DNA of 7,487 bases from Bacteriovoracaceae bacterium. Its GTDB lineage: Bacteria; Bdellovibrionota; UBA1018. The notes beneath the pieces were generated by a model. It saw only the letters and a program-made list of their open reading frames with translations, had not been told where the DNA came from and did no database searches. Both the position numbers and the translations under genes were made by a program. Location of the stretch: the NCBI GenBank assembly GCA_947475645.1, contig CANJNU010000037.1:1-7487 (forward strand). Reading direction: 5' to 3'. This document shows, in pieces, positions 1-6,695 of this stretch (its first letter is position 1; every line of letters begins with the position of its first letter).

Positions 1-453
1 GCGCACGTACGAAAGGCCATTCTCTCGTTGTGGGTGGCAAGCCTTTGTGTGGGTGGTGTCTATTTAACCCTAGGCGCCGAGTTGCTCGCTATTTTGCAGT
101 GGGTGATTTCCACGTTGGTTGCCATGTCGCTCATTTTCTTCTCGACCCTTTTCGGAGAATACTCCGACCCAGGAGAGGCCGAGCGTGAGCGATCAACGGT
201 ACTTAAAACGGGGTTGTCCTGGTTAATGGGTGTTGGGTTTGTTTGGATGGTACATCTCTCTGGAGTTGGCGACATCGGGCCCATTGAATATCGGCCCGTA
301 GAGGGAACCGATGTGCTTGCACTGGGTAAGGCCCTCTTGGGTCAGCATCTGCTTGCGCTCGAAATTTTGGCGCTGACATTGTTTCTGGTATTGGTAGGCA
401 GTGGAGTCATCGCACGGCCTATGACCAGAAAGCCTTCAGAGGTAACAGAATGA
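1..453 (+). CDS. nuoJ: NADH-quinone oxidoreductase subunit J, 5' end missing
   Basis: This is a membrane subunit of the Complex I arm that lies between NuoA/H and NuoK and takes part in coupling. The frame is open from base 1, so the gene begins upstream and roughly 30 N-terminal residues are missing; the TTG at 28 is an internal Leu. The readable part has hydrophobic helices typical of NuoJ, including the stretch around VYLTLGAELLAILQ, which matches the family's LYLLLGAEFLAxLQ. A later helix reads LALEILALTLFLVLVGSGVIA and keeps the Glu of the C-terminal helix. Odd: the family's TM3 motif YAGAI, known to form a pi-bulge and to change conformation, reads STLVA here (bases 109-123), so both the Tyr and the Gly are lost. 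The stop overlaps the nuoK start as ATGA, which suggests translational coupling. The identity rests on motif, synteny and hydropathy. Confidence 0.9.
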   Translation, partial: AHVRKAILSLWVASLCVGGVYLTLGAELLAILQWVISTLVAMSLIFFSTLFGEYSDPGEAERERSTVLKTGLSWLMGVGFVWMVHLSGVGDIGPIEYRPVEGTDVLALGKALLGQHLLALEILALTLFLVLVGSGVIARPMTRKPSEVTE

Positions 454-740
454 TTGTTTGGCTTGCTGGATTAATTGGGGCTCTCGGCCTGGTGGGCATG
501 ATTTCGCGAAAGACGCTCTTGGGAGCCCTCGTTGGAATTCAAACGCTTATTTTGGGCTGCACAATGGTTTTTGTGGTTTCTGGCATTACGAGCGGTGGGC
601 GGGTGCAGGGATTCTTGTTTGCCATATTTATTCTGCTCTCCGGGGTAGCTCAACTGGTATCGGGCTATGCCTTGGTGGTTCGGTTCTTCTACCTTACGAA
701 AAAAACCGACATGCGAGAGTTGAGGTTACTTAAGCAATGA
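450..740 (+). CDS. nuoK: NADH-quinone oxidoreductase subunit K with both key Glu residues as Gln
   Basis: NuoK is a three-helix subunit at the centre of the membrane arm. At 96 residues it has the usual length (about 100). The ATG at 450 is preceded by AGAGGT (438-443) at good spacing, and both ends overlap neighbours in ATGA. The helices lie at roughly residues 2-18, 23-45 and 55-80, with the conserved basic residues (R20, K21) between the first two. Odd: the family carries a buried Glu in TM2 (E. coli Glu36) and another in TM3 (Glu72), both needed for proton transfer. Here the matching motifs read GIQTLILG and SGVAQLVSGYAL, giving Gln31 (CAA, 540-542) and Gln68 (CAA, 651-653). Identity as NuoK is secure from position, length and topology, but the expected chemistry is not available in this form. 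Confidence 0.93.
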   Translation: MIVWLAGLIGALGLVGMISRKTLLGALVGIQTLILGCTMVFVVSGITSGGRVQGFLFAIFILLSGVAQLVSGYALVVRFFYLTKKTDMRELRLLKQ

Positions 741-2689
741 CACTGATATCCTCTTTTGCTCTTCATGCCTTGGGTGGGGTTTGCGCATTAGTGATTCTAG
801 GGGTCGCGCTGCTGATGTGGGGTGGTCGCCCGGTAAGCCGGAGCTTAATTTTACTTGCGGCGGGAATTCTTATTTTAATTGTGGCGAATGCAGCCCTGTG
901 GAGTGGACTTTCAGAGCACTCGTACCAAGTCGAAAGCTGGATTCGCGGTTGGATTGGGCCTCGAGATGAATCCACCTCGATTACCGTTGGATTTATGCGA
1001 GATGCTCAGGGGTTGGCCGTGTCGTGGGCTACCGCCGTAATTGCGTCGGTGTTCCTTGTTTTAGAAAGTGTACTGGGAGCAGGTGCCGATTCTAAAGCCG
1101 GGGGGCGCTTTCCTGCTGCCATGGCATTTGCGTGTGCCGGAGTTGCACTGTCTTGGTGGTCGGCCACGCCCTGGTTATCCGTGTGCGGAATTGTGCTTAC
1201 CATTTTGGGCGGCTTTATTGCTTTGTGTGAAGGTTGGATGCATCCAGCCGAGGCCAGTCTTGCGGCTCGATACGCATCCGAGCGCGCGTGGGGTTTGGTG
1301 GCATCGGTAGCCGGTTTGTGTGTTCTTGCGTCCGGCCAGAGCCCGCTCGGTTTTGCGCCGATCGTAATTGAGCCTAGTTTTTCGGCCACGTTGGGAGCAA
1401 CGCTTCTTTTCTTAGGTCTCTACATTCAACTTCACCCGTTTCCTTTTCTGGGTTGGCAGCTCACGCAGTCTTCGCTTCGGCTTTGGCGTAGGGCAACCAC
1501 AACCCAGCTTTTTCTGGGCTGGGCTGCCGTTTCAACCTTAATTCGATTCGACGACGCATTCAGAAAGCTGGGTATCTCTCCCGCGGTCGGATCGTTTGCG
1601 CTTCTTTCCACCTTTTTGACCTCTTTCGCCGGGCTTTTTGTAGGAGACTGGCGCATCTCTTTTGGATTGTGGATTGCCTCGGGTTTTTCGTGGTCAGTGG
1701 CGGCCCTCGCCTATTCAGGCGCAGCGTCGAGTTGGGCGATTGTGATTGGACTGGGATTAGCCGGAGCGGCCCTTGCAGCATTTGGATCACTCAGTGAGTC
1801 GATTCGGGCCGAAGGAAAAAAGAGCCCAAAACCGATAGATCCGAAGGCGCGGGCCGTGCAGATTGGTGTGTTTGCTTCGATAGCCGCTGGAACAGGTGGA
1901 ATCGGATTTTTTACTTTCTCGGGCTTTGCTCAGCTCAGTCATGCCTGGATGAGTGAGCCCGTACTGGCCGTGGCAGGCTTCAGTTGTTTTGCGCTGTATG
2001 TTTTTCAGGCATGGAAGACAGGGTTTCAATCCATATTTAGGCTAAGTTCGGGATCACGGCTCCCGTGGGCGGCCGTTTTGTCGCCCTATTTTTTATTAGT
2101 CAGTGGGTTGGGCCTCGTTTGGACGGGCAGTCTGGTAGAGGGAATTCATAGTGGCGCTGAAGATCGATGGTTTCGGTCGATTTGGAGCCTATCATTTCCA
2201 GCCCTTTCAAATAACTCACCCGAAGAGACTTCGCTGGTTTTAGGTTGGAGCGCGCTGTTGGGGGTATGGACAGTAAGCACATTATTGGGAATATTTCTTG
2301 CTGTAACACGGCCCCAATATTGGGAGGCGCTCCCCCATCGCTGGCCCCGAATGAGTCGTTGGGTGGTGGGCGGCTATGGTGTTGACTATACGGTGTCGCG
2401 GCTCAAGGTTGGATTGCGTGTAACCGGAGACGCGAGCGTTCGTTTGCTGGATGTAGCCGTATGGAAGATGGGCATTCCTCGTCTTCTCACTGCGCTGATT
2501 CAACGAACCACACGTTATGCAAATTTGATGGACGCAGCCTTAGCGAACACTCTGAATCAATCGATGGGTCGAGGCGTTGATTATGCGTCTCGTGGTCTTC
2601 AGCTCATTCAGGGCGGAGACGTTCAATGGTATTTGTTCTACGCACTGGGAGCGGGACTCGCTCTGATGGCGTATTTTGTGAAGAATTAG
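737..2689 (+). CDS. nuoL: Highly divergent NADH-quinone oxidoreductase subunit L (antiporter-like)
   Basis: This is the distal antiporter-like subunit. Its 650 residues fit NuoL (about 610-680), and its place between nuoK and nuoM is the NuoL position. Visible anchors are an N-terminal segment VGFMRDAQGLAVS (84-96) like the family's GFxxDGLS, a loop GDWRIS (303-308) where NuoL has the TDIKR loop, SGFAQL (395-400) where NuoL has SGFFSK, and a C-terminal part with GVDYTVSRLKV (548-558) and QGGDVQWY (625-632), matching the region around the long lateral helix. Odd: the TM5 Glu, TM7 Lys, TM8 His pair and TM12 Lys all appear lost; my approximate matches are V153 (TM5), Q231 (TM7) and L400 (TM12). 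The usual WEGVGLCSY and PDAMxGPTPVSALIHAATM motifs cannot be recognised. The reading frame is intact, and the ATG overlaps nuoK as ATGA. A domain search might miss it. Confidence 0.85.
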   Translation: MTLISSFALHALGGVCALVILGVALLMWGGRPVSRSLILLAAGILILIVANAALWSGLSEHSYQVESWIRGWIGPRDESTSITVGFMRDAQGLAVSWATAVIASVFLVLESVLGAGADSKAGGRFPAAMAFACAGVALSWWSATPWLSVCGIVLTILGGFIALCEGWMHPAEASLAARYASERAWGLVASVAGLCVLASGQSPLGFAPIVIEPSFSATLGATLLFLGLYIQLHPFPFLGWQLTQSSLRLWRRATTTQLFLGWAAVSTLIRFDDAFRKLGISPAVGSFALLSTFLTSFAGLFVGDWRISFGLWIASGFSWSVAALAYSGAASSWAIVIGLGLAGAALAAFGSLSESIRAEGKKSPKPIDPKARAVQIGVFASIAAGTGGIGFFTFSGFAQLSHAWMSEPVLAVAGFSCFALYVFQAWKTGFQSIFRLSSGSRLPWAAVLSPYFLLVSGLGLVWTGSLVEGIHSGAEDRWFRSIWSLSFPALSNNSPEETSLVLGWSALLGVWTVSTLLGIFLAVTRPQYWEALPHRWPRMSRWVVGGYGVDYTVSRLKVGLRVTGDASVRLLDVAVWKMGIPRLLTALIQRTTRYANLMDAALANTLNQSMGRGVDYASRGLQLIQGGDVQWYLFYALGAGLALMAYFVKN

Positions 2690-2693
2690 GGAG
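2688..2693 (+). promoter_or_regulatory. Shine-Dalgarno for nuoM that fixes its GTG start
   Basis: AGGGAG overlaps the nuoL stop codon and sits six bases before the GTG at 2700. No ATG lies at a comparable distance, and the GTG start gives the natural NuoM N terminus leading straight into the first hydrophobic helix. Placing it on the nuoL stop also implies coupled translation. Confidence 0.75.
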
Positions 2694-2699
2694 CCGACA

Positions 2700-4229
2700 G
2701 TGACACAACATTTGATCACATTCATGATCGTATTGCCTCTCATCGGGGCGCTATTTCAGGCGCTTTTGCCTCAGAGTCGCGAAGTCGACGCATCACGAGG
2801 AGGCGTAAGCCGCTGGGTGGCGCTCGCCGCAAGTGTTGGCTCAAGTCTATTTACCGTAGCATTGCTCTTTTCGATGAACAGTCAGAGCCCCGATTTACAG
2901 AATGTCGAGATTTTGCCGTGGGTAGGCTCTTACGCTATTAGTTACGAGCTGGGCGTAGATGGTTTGAATGTTCTGCTGGTTCTACTCGTCGGGCTGATCT
3001 TCCCGCTGCTGATTGCCGAGGAGTGGGAGCAGAAGGTGGGCAGCCGAGGCATGCATGGGCTGTTCTTGTTGCTGCAGTCGGCCTTTGTTGGGGCGCTCTG
3101 TGCACAAGATCTATTTCTACAGTTCTTCTTTTGGTCACTCAGCTCGCTTCCGTTTTATTTTCTAGTGAGCATCTGGGGTGGGAAGGGGCGCGAGACGGCG
3201 GCGTTTCGACTTGCAGTGGCCTCATCACTGGGAAATGCTCTGCTTTTCGCGGCACTCGTATTGATCTATTATTCAGTAGATCCACATAGTTTCTCGATTC
3301 GTGAGCTCGCCGGCGGCAAACTGGGCGGAAAGGTTTTTCCGTTGTTTGGTCAAGAGTTACCCGTTCACTCGGTTGCCTTTGGACTGATCTGTGCATCGCT
3401 TGCATTGCGGGCTCCGATTTGGCCTCTTCATGGATGGTTTACCGAAACCGCAGAAGAGGCGTCGCCCTCTGTTTTTGTAGCGCTCTCAGCCGTAAGTGTT
3501 CCAGTGGCCACGTACATTTTCATTCGACTGGGATACTCTCTCTTTCCTGAGACGATTGTTACAGCGGCGGGCGCTATTGTAGTTGTAGGGGCCATTAACT
3601 TAGTGATGGGGGGAATTTGCGCGCTAGGACAAACGAGCCTCAGTTCACTCATGGCTTTTATTTGCCTTAGCCAGGTGGGGTTAATGCTGATTGGAATTGG
3701 ATCTCTGAATTCGGCCGGTGTTGTCGGAGCCGTTTATCAGCAGCTTTCTCTGGGCCTTGGTTTGGCGGGTTTTGGCCTGTTCTCTGGACTGATTGCAGAG
3801 CGTACAGGGCAGTCGAATTTTATCTCAAACGATGGGACCAGTCGCCTCGGAGGGGTTGCAACGCAAGCCCCGATGATTGCGTTGGTTGCCGGTGTTGTTG
3901 TAGCGTCGCTGCTGGGCTTTCCGGGGTTGGGCGGGTTTGTTAGCGGAGCGCTTCTTACTTTGGGTAGCTACTCAGTCTCTCCGGCTGTGGTTCTTCTGAT
4001 TGTTGGCTCCCTGCTTCTCTCTACCTACTATCTCTTTAATATGTATCGAAGCGTGTTCCTTGGGCCGATCTCGGCAGAAGGGAATGGGCGGTTTCCAGAA
4101 CTTAATCTAAGAGAAAAGGCTTATTTCGTTCCTATTTTGGGGGGCCTGGTCGCCTTTGGCGTCTATCCGAAACCCTGGTTAGATTTAGTGAAGCCCACTA
4201 TTTTAACGCTACTTTCAACCCTGAAGTAA
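2700..4229 (+). CDS. nuoM: NADH-quinone oxidoreductase subunit M with altered proton channel
   Basis: This is the second antiporter-like subunit; 509 residues is the normal length, with about 14 predicted helices. It is clearly NuoM: ELGVDGLNVLLVLL (83-96), LPFYFLVSIWGGKGRE (150-165), RAPIWPLHGW (237-246) and GFPGLGGFVSGALL (406-419) match the family blocks. The channel residues are changed. The TM5 Glu (E. coli Glu144, in FFWE) is Ser146, the TM7 Lys234 is Arg237, the TM8 Lys265 is Pro268 by my alignment, and the TM12 Glu407 is Gly416. The loop normally QTDLKR followed by a Ser-His pair reads QTSLSS (311-316) and SQ (324-325), and the later QMLxHG motif has Leu351 for His. The frame is unbroken and the helices remain strongly hydrophobic, so it looks like an expressed protein with a rebuilt interior. 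The start is the GTG at 2700. Confidence 0.95.
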   Translation: MTQHLITFMIVLPLIGALFQALLPQSREVDASRGGVSRWVALAASVGSSLFTVALLFSMNSQSPDLQNVEILPWVGSYAISYELGVDGLNVLLVLLVGLIFPLLIAEEWEQKVGSRGMHGLFLLLQSAFVGALCAQDLFLQFFFWSLSSLPFYFLVSIWGGKGRETAAFRLAVASSLGNALLFAALVLIYYSVDPHSFSIRELAGGKLGGKVFPLFGQELPVHSVAFGLICASLALRAPIWPLHGWFTETAEEASPSVFVALSAVSVPVATYIFIRLGYSLFPETIVTAAGAIVVVGAINLVMGGICALGQTSLSSLMAFICLSQVGLMLIGIGSLNSAGVVGAVYQQLSLGLGLAGFGLFSGLIAERTGQSNFISNDGTSRLGGVATQAPMIALVAGVVVASLLGFPGLGGFVSGALLTLGSYSVSPAVVLLIVGSLLLSTYYLFNMYRSVFLGPISAEGNGRFPELNLREKAYFVPILGGLVAFGVYPKPWLDLVKPTILTLLSTLK

Positions 4230-4249
4230 GAACTTCTTAAGAACTTCTT
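4228..4249 (+). repeat. Tandem pair of 11-base palindromic repeats in the nuoM-nuoN gap
   Basis: AAGAACTTCTT occurs twice back to back, at 4228-4238 and 4239-4249, the first copy sharing its first two bases with the nuoM stop. Each unit is itself an inverted repeat, AAGAA and TTCTT around one central C, and the junction forms the perfect palindrome TTCTTAAGAA. It fills most of the largest gap of the operon (4230-4265). It could be a slippage duplication, a small RNA hairpin or a protein site; nothing in the sequence decides which. It is too A+T-rich and lacks the GC stem and T run of a terminator. Confidence 0.8.
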
Positions 4250-4265
4250 CCGAGAGCGACTTACT

Positions 4266-5750
4266 ATGAGAGAGTTTACTTTAATTTTTCCCATGATCAT
4301 TCTGGCGCTCACCCTGGCGATGGTGGTGGTGGCAGAAATCACCTATCATGGTGAGCGTACGCGAATGGTGGGGGCGATCACACTTACCGGATTATTGGCA
4401 GCGCTGATTCAAACGCTACTTTCATTTCAGTTCGCTCCGATCGAGCTCTTTGATCGCGCGCTTTCTGTCGATGGGGTTGCTCTTTTCTTTCAGGTGGTTT
4501 TTATCCTGGCTGCTGGCCTCTCCGTTGTGGCCGCAATGCTTACGCAAGAGGTACCCGAAGAGAAGCGTACCGAATACTGTGCACTGATCCTGGCCTCGTC
4601 TTTAGCGATGTCGTTACTCGCGGGCGCATCCGATCTTTTGATGGTTTTTCTCTGTCTTCAGTTTGTGAATATTCTCGGACTGTTTCTGGCAGGATCCGGT
4701 AAGGATTCGCCCCTCAGTGCCGAGGCCTCTATTAAATATCTCATGTTCTGGAGTGTCTCTTCGGCGCTCCTTCTTTATGGAATGTCGGCGCTGTTCTCGG
4801 CGGCGCATACTCTCAATCTCCACGATATTCAAATGGCTCTGATTCAGCACCCCCTGGGGCGTGAGTCACTCGTGGCGATTTTCTGCTTGTTCTTGTTTGC
4901 GCTCACGTTTCAAGTGGGATCGTTTCCGATGTACCTGTGGGTGCCCGACGTATTAGAGGGTGCCCCGACGCCAGTTTCCGGATTTCTGTCGTTTGGTATT
5001 CGTGCGGCTGGATTCTCGTTCGCAATCCGGTTCCTAAATGTTGTATTTGCCCAGCGTGGAAAGGTTCCCGGCACCTGGGAGGTTCTAGGCCCGTTGGAAT
5101 GGCCGCAAATTCTTTCTTGGATTATCGGCGCCACATTATTAATTGGATCACTGTTGGCGGTTCGCCAAACCCGAGCCAAGAGATTGGTAGCGTGCTTGGT
5201 GGTTACCCAAAGTGGTTTTCTTCTTATGGGGCTATTAGTTTTAAATCATGTAGGCATCGCTGCGGTTTTCTATAATCTCACGGTCGAGGTGTTCTCGTTA
5301 TTGGGTGCATTCTTCCTGCTCGCATTTCTAAGGGATCAAGTAGGCTCTGACCGGCTAGAAGATTTACGCGGAGCGCTGGCGAGGGCTGTACCCGAATGCA
5401 TTTATTTGGTTCTCTTCCTGGTTTGCCTTGTTGGTCTTCCTCCGATGCCGGGTTTTCTCGGAAAGTTCGCTTTGATGGGGTCGGTCGTGCAACAGGGTTG
5501 GACGGGCTTGGCGCTGATTGGCGTGTTCAGTCAAATTCTATCGGCCGCGGCAGTAGCGCGATTTGCCTACTATTTGGTCGGAGATTTTAGAACCACGATT
5601 GAGCGTGACGGACTAAGTCATAACAGAGAGGGCTTCCGCGCTCGGCAAATATTTCTTCTTAGTCTTACTCTTCCTCTGATTATTATTGGAGTGGGGTCTC
5701 AGGCGATACTTAATTGGGCAGGAAAAGCGTTACAAACGATTTTGTGGTAG
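4266..5750 (+). CDS. nuoN: NADH-quinone oxidoreductase subunit N with altered proton channel
   Basis: This is the third antiporter-like subunit; 494 residues is the family length. The recognisable blocks are LSVDGVALFFQ (66-76), WVPDVLEGAPTPVSGFLSFG (225-244), TQSGFLLMGL (314-323) and VGLPPMPGFLGKF (389-401). Against the family, the TM5 Glu (E. coli Glu133, in LGLE) is Gln132, the TM7 Lys217 is Gln216, and the TM8 Lys247 is Arg246 in GIRAAGF. The loop His in the usual SxxHxGY motif is Gln315. The TM12 Lys395 is kept as Lys400 in PGFLGKF, as are the loop residues K305 and R306. It is the least altered of the three antiporter-like subunits, so it serves as an internal check on the alignment of the others. 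The ATG at 4266 has only a weak GAGAG (4252-4256) ahead of it, after the tandem repeat. Confidence 0.95.
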   Translation: MREFTLIFPMIILALTLAMVVVAEITYHGERTRMVGAITLTGLLAALIQTLLSFQFAPIELFDRALSVDGVALFFQVVFILAAGLSVVAAMLTQEVPEEKRTEYCALILASSLAMSLLAGASDLLMVFLCLQFVNILGLFLAGSGKDSPLSAEASIKYLMFWSVSSALLLYGMSALFSAAHTLNLHDIQMALIQHPLGRESLVAIFCLFLFALTFQVGSFPMYLWVPDVLEGAPTPVSGFLSFGIRAAGFSFAIRFLNVVFAQRGKVPGTWEVLGPLEWPQILSWIIGATLLIGSLLAVRQTRAKRLVACLVVTQSGFLLMGLLVLNHVGIAAVFYNLTVEVFSLLGAFFLLAFLRDQVGSDRLEDLRGALARAVPECIYLVLFLVCLVGLPPMPGFLGKFALMGSVVQQGWTGLALIGVFSQILSAAAVARFAYYLVGDFRTTIERDGLSHNREGFRARQIFLLSLTLPLIIIGVGSQAILNWAGKALQTILW

Positions 5751-5782
5751 CGGCGGTTTTCAGCTCTAGTTATAAGTAAGGT

Positions 5783-6142
5783 ATGGAATACATTCCGGTC
5801 TTCATCCTTTTGCTGGTGGGGCTTGTTCTCGGTGGCGTGATTATGGCGGTGTCCTACCTTCTTGGCGCCAAAATCGAGAATCGTCGCAAGAATATCCCGT
5901 TTGAATGTGGGGTCCCTTCGCACGGAGATTCGCGCCATCGAATTTCGGTGCGTTTTTATTTGATCGCGATCTTATTTCTACTCTTCGACGTGGAAGCGAT
6001 CTTCTTCTTTCCTTGGGCAGTAGTTTACAAAAAATATCTCACTATTAATGCATTTATTCTCGTTGAAATGGCCGCCTTTGTAGCGATTCTTTTGGTGGGC
6101 TATTTCTACGTGTGGCGCAAGGGGGCCCTCGAGTGGGAATGA
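5783..6142 (+). CDS. nuoA: NADH-quinone oxidoreductase subunit A
   Basis: This is a three-helix subunit at the junction of the peripheral and membrane arms, next to the quinone entry. Its 119 residues are typical. The TM1-TM2 loop contains PFECGVP (39-45), with Cys42 the conserved loop Cys that is exposed in some states of mitochondrial ND3. TM2 carries FDVEAIFFFPWAV (68-80) with the invariant Asp69 and Glu71. TM3 keeps Glu95, and the tail YVWRKGALEW (109-118) is the family ending. Unlike the other membrane subunits here, its ionisable residues are complete. It follows nuoN by 32 bases, where nuoA normally opens the operon. The ATG at 5783 has AAGG immediately upstream (5778-5781), too close for an ideal ribosome site, so initiation may be weak or coupled. 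Confidence 0.97.
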   Translation: MEYIPVFILLLVGLVLGGVIMAVSYLLGAKIENRRKNIPFECGVPSHGDSRHRISVRFYLIAILFLLFDVEAIFFFPWAVVYKKYLTINAFILVEMAAFVAILLVGYFYVWRKGALEWE

Positions 6143-6163
6143 AAATGAGTAGCGGAAATGACC

Positions 6164-6171
6164 AGAGGGGG
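6164..6171 (+). promoter_or_regulatory. Strong Shine-Dalgarno for nuoB
   Basis: AGAGGGGG lies five bases before the ATG at 6177. It is the strongest ribosome site in the window and stands in the 34-base gap after nuoA, so nuoB can be initiated independently of upstream translation. Confidence 0.8.
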
Positions 6172-6176
6172 ACGAC

Positions 6177-6692
6177 ATGAGTAAAGACGGACAAATCGGA
6201 CATCTAACCACACGACTGGACGCCATCGTAAATTGGGGAAGAAAAAACTCTCTCTGGCCCCTGCCTTTTGGCACCAGTTGTTGCGGCATCGAAATGATGG
6301 CTACTTTTGCGGCCGATTACGACATTGCGCGATTTGGCGCAGAGGCGATGAGATTCTCACCGAGGCAGGCCGATTTGCTGATCGTGGCCGGCGTCATTAA
6401 CCTCAAGATGGCCCCCGTACTTAAAACAGTTTACGATCAAATGGCCGAGCCTAAATTTGTGATGTCCATGGGCGCATGCGCCTCTTCTGGCGGCATCTTC
6501 AATGTGTATAGTGTTCTTCAGGGTATCGACACGATGATTCCTGTGGATATTTATGTTCCGGGTTGTCCTCCTACGCCCGAGGGTGTGTTGCATGCGCTGC
6601 TCACGCTTCAAGAGAAGGTTCAGCAGGGAGATACACACGCGCATCGCCGAATTGCCGCTGCAAAGCAGGGCAAGACCGAACTGGGAATGTAA
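6177..6692 (+). CDS. nuoB: NADH-quinone oxidoreductase subunit B, cluster N2 protein
   Basis: NuoB carries the terminal [4Fe-4S] cluster N2, which hands electrons to quinone at the NuoB/NuoD interface. The protein has 171 residues (family about 155-225). The motif order is clear: [18 protein letters not shown] (24-41), [21 protein letters not shown] (52-72), INLKMAP (74-80), MGACASSGG (98-106) and [10 protein letters not shown] (127-136). All four N2 ligands are present: adjacent Cys35 and Cys36, Cys101 and Cys130. The Arg that often follows GCPP is Thr133, a known variation. The intact cluster site argues that electron transfer to quinone is retained even though the membrane arm is abnormal. 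The start is fixed by the strong ribosome site; nuoC begins three bases after the stop. Confidence 0.98.
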   Translation: MSKDGQIGHLTTRLDAIVNWGRKNSLWPLPFGTSCCGIEMMATFAADYDIARFGAEAMRFSPRQADLLIVAGVINLKMAPVLKTVYDQMAEPKFVMSMGACASSGGIFNVYSVLQGIDTMIPVDIYVPGCPPTPEGVLHALLTLQEKVQQGDTHAHRRIAAAKQGKTELGM

Positions 6693-6695
6693 ATT

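Noticed and set aside
28..30. TTG as the start codon of nuoJ
   Set aside because: The frame is open back to base 1 and the residues before it (AHVRKAILS) match the NuoJ stretch preceding TM2, so the gene starts upstream of the window.
458..733. 91-codon plus-strand frame overlapping nuoK
   Set aside because: It is an out-of-frame shadow of nuoK; nuoK has the correct topology and ATGA junctions.
1006..1389. 127-codon open frame on the minus strand
   Set aside because: It lies wholly antisense to nuoL, is rich in Pro, Ala and Thr as expected from reading the opposite strand of a hydrophobic gene, and has no recognisable motif.
2313..2334. Palindrome CCCAATATTGGG followed by an overlapping GGGAG/CTCCC hairpin in nuoL
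   Set aside because: It is short, inside coding sequence, has no T run or partner copy elsewhere in the window, and is plausible by chance.
737..2689. nuoL as a pseudogene or frameshifted gene
   Set aside because: One uninterrupted 650-codon frame has proper junctions, hydrophobic helices throughout and recognisable family segments at both ends, with no alternate-frame segment that restores the missing motifs.
737..5750. Membrane genes belonging to an Mrp-type antiporter or a membrane-bound hydrogenase
   Set aside because: The presence of J and K together with three antiporter-like subunits, followed by NuoA and separate NuoC and NuoD with a GPxHPxxHG start, is the Complex I gene set.
5757..5782. 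Possible promoter before nuoA (TATAAG at 5771-5776)
   Set aside because: No -35-like element lies at a suitable distance, and the gap is only 32 bases within a same-strand operon.
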